A stretch of DNA of 16,116 bases from Faecalibacterium sp. (GCA_017483235.1 JAFULE010000122.1:1-16116); one strand, 5' to 3'; positions 6,471 to 14,340 are shown, numbered from the stretch's first letter. Notes: a model not told the origin generated them from the letters alone. A program made the numbers and translations.

Positions 6471-7778
6471 ATGTCACCTACTGTCGTTCTGGTTCTGTTC
6501 CTGGTTGCGATGGTTATCTCCATCTATCTGGGCAACAAATTCAATGCCATTGGTCTGATCTCGATGACCTGCGCCTATCTGATCGGCGTATTCGGTCTGG
6601 GGCTGAAGACCAGTGCCGTGGTCGCCATGTTCCCCGCCAAAATTCTGTTCACCATCATCGGTATCTGCTGGCTGTTCGGCTATGCCAATGAAAACGGTAC
6701 CCTGCGCCAGATCACCCTGTATCTGGTTTACAAGTTCCGCAAGTTCCCCAGCATTCTGCCCTGGATCTTCTTCCTGATCGCCGGCGTGATCTGCATGACC
6801 GGTGCTTCCCCCTATGCCCCCAACGCCGTTCTGATGCCCATCATCATCTCCATCTGCCTGGCCACCGGCATGAGCCCCCTGTTCGGCTCGCTGATGGTCA
6901 ACCTGGGCGCTTACATTGGTGCGCAGGTGCCCTGGGGCCAGGGTGCCAGCATCCAGCGCGGTATTCTGGAAGCCAGCGAGCATGCCGGCGAGATCGATGC
7001 CATTCTGTGGAACGGCTACATCTCCTGCGTGATCTTTGCTGTGGTTGCCGGCGTGCTTACCTTCATCCTGTTCCGCGGCTGGAAGGCCAAGGTCACCGAT
7101 GACAGCTTCATTCAGAAGCCCGAACCCATGAACCCCGCCCAGAAAAAGACCTTTGCGCTGATCCTGATCCTGGTCGTTCTGATGGTGGTTCCCTCGCTGC
7201 TGGGCCTGCTGGGCGTTGCCCCCATGGCGCAGCTGTCCCGTAAGCTGGACATCTCGCTGGTCTGCATTGCTCTGGCCACTGTTGCTGCCTTCTTCAAGCT
7301 GGCCGACGCCAAGACCGTTGTCAACCGTCACATCCCCTGGAATACCCTGATGATGCTGGCCGGCGTTTCCATGCTGGTTGGTGTTGCTTCCGCAGGCGGC
7401 GCAGTTGACCTGATCGGCACCTGGATCGGCGGCAATGTACCCAGCGGCATGCTGGTGCCCATGTTCACCCTGCTGTCTGCTTTCATGTCGGTGTTCGCAG
7501 CCGGTTCCTCGGTGGTTGTTCCCACCATGTTCGTGCTGGTGCCCGCTGTTGTGGCCAATGCCGGCGCGGTCAACTACCATGCCATGTACGCCGGCATCGC
7601 CATCGGCGCCAACGCTTCGGCGGTATCGCCCTTCTCCGGCGGCGGCTCGCTGACTCTGGCCAACATCAAGCAGGACGACATCCGCGAAAAGATGTTCATG
7701 CCTTTGATCCTCTCCGCCTTTGTGCTGTCGGTGGTTGCTTCTGTGCTGGGCGCTCTGGGCCTGTACGGCATCCTGTAA
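6471..7778 (+). CDS. SLC13/MatC-like carboxylate permease
   Basis: A 435-aa integral membrane protein with hydrophobic segments along its whole length in a two-halves pattern. Loop-rich motifs occur in each half: GASPYAPNAVLMPI (about 110-123) and VPWGQGASIQ in the first, ANASAVSPFSGGGSL in the second. This repeated small-residue layout fits the ion-transporter (IT) superfamily, closest in feel to SLC13 and MatC-type dicarboxylate carriers. It probably imports the carboxylate substrate of the locus by cation symport; the substrate itself cannot be read from the sequence. The start ATG at 6471 has AAAGGAGAG (6455-6463) upstream. It is the first gene of the operon and ends 30 bp before the MmgE/PrpD gene. 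Other IT-superfamily members (DcuC, GntP) are possible alternatives. Confidence 0.78.
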   Translation: MSPTVVLVLFLVAMVISIYLGNKFNAIGLISMTCAYLIGVFGLGLKTSAVVAMFPAKILFTIIGICWLFGYANENGTLRQITLYLVYKFRKFPSILPWIFFLIAGVICMTGASPYAPNAVLMPIIISICLATGMSPLFGSLMVNLGAYIGAQVPWGQGASIQRGILEASEHAGEIDAILWNGYISCVIFAVVAGVLTFILFRGWKAKVTDDSFIQKPEPMNPAQKKTFALILILVVLMVVPSLLGLLGVAPMAQLSRKLDISLVCIALATVAAFFKLADAKTVVNRHIPWNTLMMLAGVSMLVGVASAGGAVDLIGTWIGGNVPSGMLVPMFTLLSAFMSVFAAGSSVVVPTMFVLVPAVVANAGAVNYHAMYAGIAIGANASAVSPFSGGGSLTLANIKQDDIREKMFMPLILSAFVLSVVASVLGALGLYGIL

Positions 7779-7808
7779 CTGCATAACAAACATTGGAGTA
7801 ATTGAATT

Positions 7809-9191
7809 ATGGAAAAGACCGGTCTTTCAAAAGCTTTGATCCAGCACGTGCTGGACACTCAGTATGAAACTTTGCCCCCGGCTGCTGTTCAGGCCCAGAA
7901 AAATTCCCTTACGGATATGCTGGGCGTGATGCTGGCTGCCACCGGTCTGGACCTGTCCTCGGCGCCCTTCGCTGCCTATGCCGCGGCGGAGGGCACGGGG
8001 CCCTGCACCATTCTGGGCAGGGAGGAAAAGACCACGCCCATGCTGGCCGCTCTGGCCAACGGTGCCCTTGTTCATGCGCTGGACTATGAGGACAGCCACG
8101 AGGTCGCCACCGTGCACCCCAACTCGGCAGCGCTGCCGGCCTTTATGGCACTGTGCCAGCAGGTGGGCGGAGTTTCGGGCAAGACCTTTCTCACCGCCAT
8201 GGCACTGGCCAGCGATATCTGCTGCCGGCTGGACCTTGGCGTAAACGAGGACCTGCTGAAATACGGCTGGAATATGCCCCCGGTGCACGGCTCGATGGGT
8301 GCGGTGCTGGGTGCCGGCAAACTGCTTGGGCTGGACGCCGGGCAGATCTCGGACGCCGTTGCATTGAACATGTGCCAGGCCACCTGCAGCGGTGAAGCGG
8401 CCAACAGCGCCGGTTCCGCTGTGCGCACCGTGCGGGAAGGCTTTGCGGCACAGGCAGCGGTGCAAAGTGCGCTGCTGGCAAAGCGGGGCGTGCCTGCCCG
8501 GTTCGAAACCCCCTTCGAGGGGCGGCTGGGCTACTTTCACATGTACGCCCGCGACAATTACACCCCCGAAAAGGTGGTAAAGGATCTGGGCAAGGTGTAT
8601 CAGGGCGAGTTCATCAGCTTTAAGCCCTGGCCCTGCTGCCGGGCGACCCACACCTCCATCGACGGCGTGCTGACCCTGATGCGGCAGCACGACATCAAGC
8701 CCGAAGAGATCACCGGCATCCACATCACCCTGCAGGAGATCGGCAAAATGGTCACCGAGCCGCGGGAGATCAAGTATCGCCCCAAGGCCCCGTCCATTGG
8801 CAAGTTCAGCCTGCCGTTCATCGTGGCCACCGCGGTGCTCAAAGGTAATGTGGGGCTGGACAGCTTTGGCATGGATAAGCTGGAGGATCCCGAAATTCTG
8901 GCCATGGGCGACAAGGTGATCTGCCAGATCAACCCCGCCTGGACCAAGGAACAAAACAAGTATACCGACCTGATCATTCACACCACCCGCGGCGATTTTG
9001 CCATGCATCTGGAGCATCCGCTGGGCTGTGTGGAAAACCCCATGACCGAGGCCGACACCCGCCGCAAATTTGCCGACTGCGCCGCCCGCGCCAAGCGCCC
9101 CTATTCTGCCGAGCGCATTGCGCAGATCTGCACCACCATCAATCGTTTGGAAGAACTGGAAGATGTGAACGAATTGTTCGATCTTCTGTAA
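7809..9191 (+). CDS. MmgE/PrpD family protein
   Basis: A 460-aa cytosolic protein of the family that includes 2-methylcitrate dehydratase, cis-aconitate decarboxylase and iminodisuccinate epimerase. Family blocks seen: H89-ALDYEDSHEVATVHP (residues 89-104), with acidic D92/D95 and H103; the GAVLGAGKLLGL helix after residue 160; and FKPWPCCRATH (271-281). Positions that are His and Lys in aconitate decarboxylase appear here as N155 (YGWNMPP) and R206 (VRTVREG), and C277 stands where that enzyme has His. The reaction is therefore probably not cis-aconitate decarboxylation; epimerisation, isomerisation or hydration of another carboxylate is possible. The start at 7809 has TTGGAG ten bases upstream. 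The gene sits between permease and GRE in one operon, so it should act on the GRE substrate or product. Family call firm, function unknown. Confidence 0.85.
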   Translation: MEKTGLSKALIQHVLDTQYETLPPAAVQAQKNSLTDMLGVMLAATGLDLSSAPFAAYAAAEGTGPCTILGREEKTTPMLAALANGALVHALDYEDSHEVATVHPNSAALPAFMALCQQVGGVSGKTFLTAMALASDICCRLDLGVNEDLLKYGWNMPPVHGSMGAVLGAGKLLGLDAGQISDAVALNMCQATCSGEAANSAGSAVRTVREGFAAQAAVQSALLAKRGVPARFETPFEGRLGYFHMYARDNYTPEKVVKDLGKVYQGEFISFKPWPCCRATHTSIDGVLTLMRQHDIKPEEITGIHITLQEIGKMVTEPREIKYRPKAPSIGKFSLPFIVATAVLKGNVGLDSFGMDKLEDPEILAMGDKVICQINPAWTKEQNKYTDLIIHTTRGDFAMHLEHPLGCVENPMTEADTRRKFADCAARAKRPYSAERIAQICTTINRLEELEDVNELFDLL

Positions 9192-9253
9192 AACACAATA
9201 TCCGCAACATCGAAACCGCAACCACTCTGATGATAAGGAGGTAACATCACGCT

Positions 9254-11644
9254 ATGACCGAAAGAATCAAACGCATGCAGGCCGCGCTGAAGGTGGATAA
9301 ATTCCCCCTGTGCGGCGAAAAGGCCCGTCTGGTCATCGAGTCCTGGAAAAAGCACGAGGGCATGCCCCCTATTCTGGCCCGTGCTCATGCCACTGCCGAT
9401 TATCTTGACCAGCGCACCATTTATGTTGACGAGGACGAACTGATCGTTGGCAACGTTGCCAGCAAGCCCATGGGTATGGAAGCATCCTGCTGGGGCCCCT
9501 TCTGGGACGATGACGATCTGGATTCGATCCTGCAGGGCAACTACACCATTTCGGACGAGGACCGCAAGGCCCTGCGCAGCCTGGACAGCTTCTGGGATGG
9601 GCAGGACCGTCAGATGTACGAGTGGCAGGGCCGCTTCTACGACGACGAGCGCCTGTGGCCCTTCATCCGCAGCGGCATCCTGTGCCCCCCCTGGACCAGC
9701 AAGGTCAAGGGCCGCGGCTCCGGCGGTGCCGGCTTTGGCTGGGGCCTGGGCATCGGCCTGAGCTTCTTTGTGCCTGACTATGGCAAGATCATTACCGAAG
9801 GCATCCACAAGACCCTGGACGAGGCCAAGGAAGAGCTGCGCAATGTGCGCTATGTGGACAATGACAGCTTTGATAAGGCCATCTATCTGCAGGCCTGCAT
9901 CGTTGCGCTGGAAGCGATGGTGCGCATGTATCACCGTTACGGCGATGCCTGCCTGGAAGCTGCTGCCAAGTGTGCCGACCCGGTGCGCAAGGCCGAGCTG
10001 GAAACCATGGCCGATACCTGCCACTGGATCGCCGAAAAGCCCAGCCGCGGCTTCCGCGACGCCATCCAGAACTTCTGGTTCTATTGGATGATGATCACCC
10101 ACGGCACCGTGCCCGGCGGCCGTTTCGACCAGTACATGTACCCCTTCTACCGCAAGGACATCGACGAAGGCAACCTGACCGATGCCGACGTGCTGGAACT
10201 GATCGAGTGCCTGCGCATCAAGGTGATGCAGTTCAACTTTGTTTCGGGCAACGCCAAGCAGCGTGACAAGTGGGCAGGTATGGCCCGCTGGCACAACTTC
10301 CTGATCGGCGGCGTGGACAAGGACGGCAACGATGCCACCAACGAGCTGAGCTACCTGATGCTGGATGCCATCGACGAGGTGCGCACCCCCCACTTTACCG
10401 TTACCGTTCGCGTGAACGAAAACACCCCCAAAAAGCTGATGGACCGTGCCATCGAGGTGGTCAGCAGCGGTTTGGGCATGCCCAGCTTTGTTTCGGACAA
10501 GAGCTACATTCAGGGTCTGGTGGATCAGGGCGTTCCCATTGAGGAGGCCCGCGACTACGCGCTGGCCGGCTGTCTGGACCTGAACCTGCCCGGCAAGAGC
10601 CGCATCAATGCACTGGGCATGTTTATTGTGCCCAAGGTGCTGGATATCACCATGCACAACGGTGTCATGCGCGAGACCGGCGAGCAGATCGGCCCCGTTA
10701 CCGGCGAAATGAAGGACTTCAAGACCTACGAAGAGTTCGAGGCCGCCTTCAAAAAGCAGCTGTATCACTTTATGGGCATGTACAGCGAAGAACATAACAT
10801 CCTCATCCGTGTTACCCGCCAGATCAACTGTGACGTGGTACATTCCGCCTTTGCTTACGACGGCATCAAGTGCGGCAAGGATATCATGAACCGCAAGATG
10901 CCTTATGAGAATGCCTCGCTGATGAACCCCATCGGCATGGTCGGCGTGGGCAACTCGCTGGCCGGCGTGAAAAAGGTGGTCTTCGACGACAAGGCCTGCA
11001 CCATGGGCGAGCTGTTCGATGCCATCGAAGCCAACTGGGTGGGCTACGAAGACCTGCACAAGAAGTTTAAGGATGCGCCCAAGTTTGGCAACGGCGACGA
11101 CTACGTTGACCTGATCGTAGCCGATCTGTACAAGTTCTGGGCCGACAGCTGCAACACCTTTACCACCGTGTACGGTGTACCCCCGCGCCCCACCGGCATC
11201 TCCATCACCGCCTACGCCCCCGGCGGCAGCTACACCTGCGCTACCCCCGACGGCCGTAAGAACGGCGACCTGCTGCCCGAAGGCTGCGCCTCGCCTGCAC
11301 AGGGCACCGACGTGAACGGCCCCACCGTTTCGCTCAGCAGTGCCATGAAGATCAATCAGGATCCGTTCAACGCCATGCTGCTGAACATGAAGATCCATCC
11401 CACCGCCCTGAAAACCGAAGAGGATATGGCAAAGCTGGGCACCCTGGTCAAGACCTATCTGACCAACGGCGGCAAGCATATCCAGTTCAACGTGGTGGAC
11501 AACGAAACCCTGAAGAAGGCCCAGGAAGCCCCCGAGGACTACCGCGACCTGGTGGTTCGTGTGGCAGGCTATTCTACCTACTTCACCCTGCTGACCAAGG
11601 CGGTGCAGAACGATATCATCGCCCGCACCGAAAACCGCCTGTAA
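9254..11644 (+). CDS. Glycyl radical enzyme of unknown substrate
   Basis: A 796-aa PFL-like glycyl radical enzyme. The C-terminal radical loop is intact: R769-V-A-G772-Y-S-T-Y-F, 24 residues from the end, so G772 would carry the radical. The thiyl cysteine is C440 in YALAGCLDLNLPGKS. The residue two positions on is D442, where choline lyase, diol and hydroxyproline dehydratases and arylacetate decarboxylases usually have Glu (GCVE). An N-terminal PFL domain begins with ERIKRMQAAL and contains ELIVGN; a very glycine-rich stretch, GSGGAGFGWGLGIG (155-168), precedes FFVPDY. No Cys-Cys pair as in pyruvate formate-lyase is present, so formate production from pyruvate is excluded. AAGGAGGT (9235-9242) sits 11 bases before the ATG, a slightly long spacing. 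Last gene of the operon, followed by a terminator; its activase is across the divergent promoter. Eliminase, decarboxylase or C-C lyase chemistry cannot be separated by eye. Confidence 0.93.
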   Translation: MTERIKRMQAALKVDKFPLCGEKARLVIESWKKHEGMPPILARAHATADYLDQRTIYVDEDELIVGNVASKPMGMEASCWGPFWDDDDLDSILQGNYTISDEDRKALRSLDSFWDGQDRQMYEWQGRFYDDERLWPFIRSGILCPPWTSKVKGRGSGGAGFGWGLGIGLSFFVPDYGKIITEGIHKTLDEAKEELRNVRYVDNDSFDKAIYLQACIVALEAMVRMYHRYGDACLEAAAKCADPVRKAELETMADTCHWIAEKPSRGFRDAIQNFWFYWMMITHGTVPGGRFDQYMYPFYRKDIDEGNLTDADVLELIECLRIKVMQFNFVSGNAKQRDKWAGMARWHNFLIGGVDKDGNDATNELSYLMLDAIDEVRTPHFTVTVRVNENTPKKLMDRAIEVVSSGLGMPSFVSDKSYIQGLVDQGVPIEEARDYALAGCLDLNLPGKSRINALGMFIVPKVLDITMHNGVMRETGEQIGPVTGEMKDFKTYEEFEAAFKKQLYHFMGMYSEEHNILIRVTRQINCDVVHSAFAYDGIKCGKDIMNRKMPYENASLMNPIGMVGVGNSLAGVKKVVFDDKACTMGELFDAIEANWVGYEDLHKKFKDAPKFGNGDDYVDLIVADLYKFWADSCNTFTTVYGVPPRPTGISITAYAPGGSYTCATPDGRKNGDLLPEGCASPAQGTDVNGPTVSLSSAMKINQDPFNAMLLNMKIHPTALKTEEDMAKLGTLVKTYLTNGGKHIQFNVVDNETLKKAQEAPEDYRDLVVRVAGYSTYFTLLTKAVQNDIIARTENRL

Positions 11645-11682
11645 TCGGCCGCAAGCCCAGCCGGGCCTGCTGTAAAAACATT

Positions 11683-11719
11683 GCCGCCCCCAAAGCAGCT
11701 GCTTTGGGGGCGGCTTTTT
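11683..11719 (+). terminator. Terminator of the permease-MmgE-GRE operon
   Basis: A perfect palindrome, GCCGCCCCCAAAGCAG (11683-11698) with its complement (11699-11714), is followed by TTTTT (11715-11719). It lies 38 bp past the GRE stop. Confidence 0.92.
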
Positions 11720-11757
11720 CCGCTGTGCTTCCGATGCGGTACGCAGGGGCTTGCAGC

Positions 11758-11790
11758 AAAAGAAAAAGCGGCATGCAATCGCATACCGCC
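11758..11790 (-). terminator. Terminator of tRNA-Met
   Basis: On the minus strand GCGGTATGC (plus 11781-11789) pairs with GCATGCCGC (plus 11768-11776) around a 4-nt loop, followed by TTTTTCTTTT (plus 11758-11767). It begins directly after the tRNA CCA end. Confidence 0.85.
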
Positions 11791-11791
11791 G

Positions 11792-11868
11792 TGGTGGGCC
11801 ATCAGTGATTCGAACACTGGTAGAACCGGTTATGAGCCGGGGGCACTGGACCGCTGTGCTAATGGCCC
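11792..11868 (-). tRNA. tRNA-Met (anticodon CAT)
   Basis: The cloverleaf is complete on the minus strand. Acceptor GGGCCAT pairs with ATGGCCC, discriminator A and encoded CCA are at the 3' end (plus 11792-11795), the anticodon arm CCGGC-TCATAA-CCGG gives CAT, and the T arm contains GTTCGAATC. The 5'-terminal G-C pair and the absence of an obvious initiator signature argue for an elongator tRNA. A CAT anticodon could also be the lysidine-modified Ile tRNA, which I cannot exclude by eye. Confidence 0.88.
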
Positions 11869-11880
11869 ACAGCATGGTAT

Positions 11881-11910
11881 AGTATAGCACGGCCGGCGGC
11901 AGAATGCCAG
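11881..11910 (-). promoter_or_regulatory. Promoter of tRNA-Met
   Basis: On the minus strand CTGGCA (plus 11905-11910) is followed after 18 bases by TATACT (plus 11881-11886), preceded by TGC as an extended -10. The predicted start is a few bases before the mature 5' end at 11868. Between this promoter and 12054 I see no gene or clear signal. Confidence 0.65.
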
Positions 11911-12054
11911 TGCTTTTTGCAGTGGGGCGAGGTGTCTTTTTGGTGAAAATCCGATGTTTTCCCGGGAAATAGCGCTGCTTTTGCAGACGTCCGGCCGCAC
12001 CGGTGCAATGTTTGGGCGGTCGGCCGCGTAATATATATAACAGCGTGCCGCTGC

Positions 12055-12474
12055 CTATCGAGTGCGGCGGGCGTCCAGCTTTTTGCGCATAAACTCGTCC
12101 AGCAATGCCGGGGGAAACACCGGCTCGCTGTTGTTGAAGGCCTCGCGCAGAAAAATCAGACTGATCACCGTTTCGCGGCCGGCGTCCAGCCGCAGGGTGT
12201 ACAGGGTATCCACCGGCTGCTGGGTAGGGTTGTGCAGGGTCAGGTGCAGGGTAAAGCTGCCGTCCCGGTCGCGGGTACAGGTGTAGGCAAACTCGTCAGC
12301 TTCGGTGGGGGCGTCCAGCCGATCAAGGCATTCGTCAATATACAGCCCGGTGCGAAACTCGCTTACCCCTGCCGGCCCAAACTGGCTGCGGCGGCCGGTT
12401 TCCTGTCGGCGCAGCACAAACAGCATCAGCAGCATCAGGCCCACAATTATCAGGGCCGAAAATCCCATTCCCAT
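12055..12474 (-). CDS. Small membrane-anchored protein of unknown function
   Basis: A 139-aa protein I do not recognise. One hydrophobic segment at residues 3-20 (GFSALIIVGLMLLMLFVL) is followed by RR, so the protein is probably anchored by its N-terminus with the remainder cytoplasmic. The rest is soluble with a mixed beta character and mentions no catalytic motif. I chose the ATG at 12474 because AGGA lies nine bases upstream and the membrane segment follows at once; the frame remains open to 12534 but that part covers promoter sequence. Its promoter region overlaps that of the divergent gene at 12598. No terminator with a T run is visible beyond the stop. Confidence 0.65.
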   Translation of the reverse strand: MGMGFSALIIVGLMLLMLFVLRRQETGRRSQFGPAGVSEFRTGLYIDECLDRLDAPTEADEFAYTCTRDRDGSFTLHLTLHNPTQQPVDTLYTLRLDAGRETVISLIFLREAFNNSEPVFPPALLDEFMRKKLDARRTR

Positions 12475-12513
12475 CGGTACAATTCCTCGCTTTCGGGTGG
12501 TTTGGCTGGCTCT

Positions 12514-12546
12514 ATTGTACCACAGGCGGCGCAAACGTGGTATACT
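12514..12546. promoter_or_regulatory. Overlapping divergent promoters
   Basis: On plus, an extended -10 TGGTATACT (12538-12546) serves the gene at 12598; the -35 is weak (TTGTAC at 12515-12520 is 20 bases away). On minus, TACAAT (plus 12514-12519) is a likely -10 for the gene at 12474. TACCAC (12518-12523) and GTGGTA (12537-12542) form an inverted repeat that spans the two -10 boxes, so the two directions may compete or share an operator. Confidence 0.5.
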
Positions 12547-12597
12547 GTTTGCAGTTTACCGCCGTGTGGCGATTTCAACGAACGGAGAATTGCAGCC

Positions 12598-13098
12598 ATG
12601 AACCCCAATCTTAAATTTACCCGCCGTACCTGGTATTTTCTGCTTCTCATTTCGGCAGCCTGCAGTCTGCTGAATGCGCTGGCAGTGCTTGCCGGACATA
12701 ACCTTACCTTTCTCGAACAGCTGGCCTTTGGCGGCACCGGGTTGGCGGTGTTGTTTCTGGCAGCCGAAAAATCGAACCCGCCCGCCGGCCGCAAGGCGTA
12801 TTTCGGGGTGTTTGTACTGCTGCTGCTCAGCTACATGTTCGGCGGTGCGGTGGGGCTGGTGTTCAGCGCACTGGTGTGGCCGATGCTGCTGCTGATCGAG
12901 CGCCGCCGCGGCCTGCCGGTGGACCACAGCCTGCGGCTGGTGCTGTTTGCCGAGGCAATGCACACCGCCCTTGTTATAATGACCCTGGCCGGGCTGCCCA
13001 CCGCCCTGTTTGCCAACCTGTTCTGGGTGCTGACCGCTGCGGCCCGCGGCAGCGCTGCCCTTGTACTGTACCGCGTTCGGCCCGAAATGGAGGAATGA
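12598..13098 (+). CDS. Multi-pass membrane protein of unknown function
   Basis: A 166-aa hydrophobic protein that I cannot place in a family. Membrane segments are visible at about residues 12-32, 38-57, 66-86, 88-100 and 118-152 (probably two), with short charged loops (EKSNPPAGRK, ERRRGLPVDHS). The start ATG at 12598 follows GGAG by about ten bases; an upstream extension of the frame runs through the divergent promoter. The stop lies 4 bp before the start of the GHL10-like lipoprotein, whose ribosome site is inside this gene, so the two are translationally coupled. Role unknown. Confidence 0.75.
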   Translation: MNPNLKFTRRTWYFLLLISAACSLLNALAVLAGHNLTFLEQLAFGGTGLAVLFLAAEKSNPPAGRKAYFGVFVLLLLSYMFGGAVGLVFSALVWPMLLLIERRRGLPVDHSLRLVLFAEAMHTALVIMTLAGLPTALFANLFWVLTAAARGSAALVLYRVRPEMEE

Positions 13099-13102
13099 CC
13101 CT

Positions 13103-14337
13103 ATGCAGCTGCCCCGCCGTACCTTTCTAAAGGCTTCGGCCCTTGCTGCCGCGGCTGCCGGCCTTGCCGCCTGCGGAAAACGCCGCCGGCTTCGTCGGCT
13201 GCCCCCGTGCAGCCCACCCCGGCCCCGGCTGCCGGACAGTACCGGGGCATCTGGATCAGCTATCTGGAATGGCAGACCACCGATTTTTCCACCGAAAGCA
13301 GCTTTACCGCTGCGGTGGCCCAAATGCTGGACAACTGCGCCGCCCTTGGGCTGAACACGGTGCTCGCGCAGGTGCGCCCCTTTGGCGATGCACTGTACCC
13401 CAGCAAGCTGTATCCCTTCAGCCATCTGTGCACCGGGCAGCAGGGGGTGGCCCCCGGCTATGACCCGCTGGAAATTCTGGTGCGGGAATGCCATGCCCGC
13501 GGTCTTTCGCTGGAAGCATGGCTGAACCCCTACCGGCTGCAGCTGAACAAAAACCTGCCGGCCCAGCTGGCCGACAGTAATCTGGCCCACACCCATCCCG
13601 ACTGGGTGGTGCAGGCCGGCGGCGGCCTGTACCTGAACCCGGCCATCCCCGAAGCGGCTGCCTATGTGACCGAGGGCGTGCGCGAGATCATGGAGCATTA
13701 CGCGGTGGACGGCATCCACTTCGACGATTATTTTTACCCCTCCACCGCCCCCGAAATTGACGCGGAGCAGTTTGCGGCCAGCGGCCTGCCCGAAGCCGAA
13801 CGCAATGCCTGGCGGCGGCAGAACGTCACCGCGCTGGTACGGCAGGTGTACGCGGCGGTAAAAGCACACGACCCCACCCTGCGGTTCGGCATCAGCCCGC
13901 AGGGCAACCCGGACAACAACTACAGCCAGCAGTTCAGCGATGTGTCGGCATGGCTGACCGCCGAGGGCGGCCAGTGCGTGGATTACGTCTGCCCGCAGGT
14001 GTACTGGGGCTACCACTACACCCTCAAGTCCGGCTCGCAGCGGTTTGGCTTTGAAAACATTGTGCCCGAATGGCTGGCCATGCCCCGCAGCGAAGCAGTG
14101 GCCCTGTACTTTGGGCTGGGCGCGTGGCGCATCGGCGACGGCGACGGCGGCCGGAACGAGGACAGCACCACCCAGTGGAACACCGGCGGCAATCTGGCCG
14201 AAATGGTGGCCGACCTGCACGCCGCCAACGCCGACGGCTATGTGCTGTACCGCTACGATTCGCTGTTCCGCTCGGCCTATCCCGACCTTGCCCGGCAGGA
14301 AGCCGACGCCCTGACCGGGCTGAACGCCGCCGAATAA
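13103..14337 (+). pseudogene. GHL10/DUF187-family Tat lipoprotein, frameshifted
   Basis: A secreted glycoside-hydrolase-like protein broken by a -1 shift. The first frame starts at 13103 (GGAGG 9 bp before) and encodes a twin-arginine signal with lipobox: RRTFLK at 5-10, then LAAC with C24. After C24-G-K the frame is lost at the run GGAAAAC (13175-13181). The rest continues in the -1 frame (…TPPASSAAPVQPT…) to 14337 and carries the GHL10 core: YRGIWISYLEW, QVRPFGDALYPSKLYPF, EAWLNPYR, DGIHFDDYFYP, ISPQGNPDN and CPQVYWG. One extra A would restore a 411-aa lipoprotein. The family is cell-envelope glycosidase-like (YngK relatives); the substrate is unclear. It is coupled to the membrane gene before it. 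The break may be a sequencing indel, a real mutation or, less likely, slippage. Confidence 0.85.
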
Positions 14338-14340
14338 TGC

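Noticed and set aside
6474..9221. Two long minus-strand frames antisense to the permease and MmgE/PrpD genes
   Set aside because: Gly/His/Gln-rich antisense translations without ribosome sites; both real genes are recognised on the plus strand.
9254..11644. GRE as pyruvate formate-lyase
   Set aside because: The required Cys-Cys pair is missing, the activase has extra ferredoxin-type clusters, and no formate transporter is near.
9101..11890. 929-aa open frame on the minus strand, antisense to the GRE
   Set aside because: It mirrors the codon bias of the GRE on the other strand. It has no ribosome site and its translation is an odd His/Val/Gly-rich mix.
12232..12597. Upstream extension of the 166-aa membrane protein
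   Set aside because: It would translate through the divergent gene and both promoters. The ATG at 12598 has its own ribosome site and starts the hydrophobic protein properly.
12556..14220. 554-aa minus-strand frame across the membrane and GHL10 genes
   Set aside because: Antisense shadow; the plus strand carries intact GHL10 motifs.
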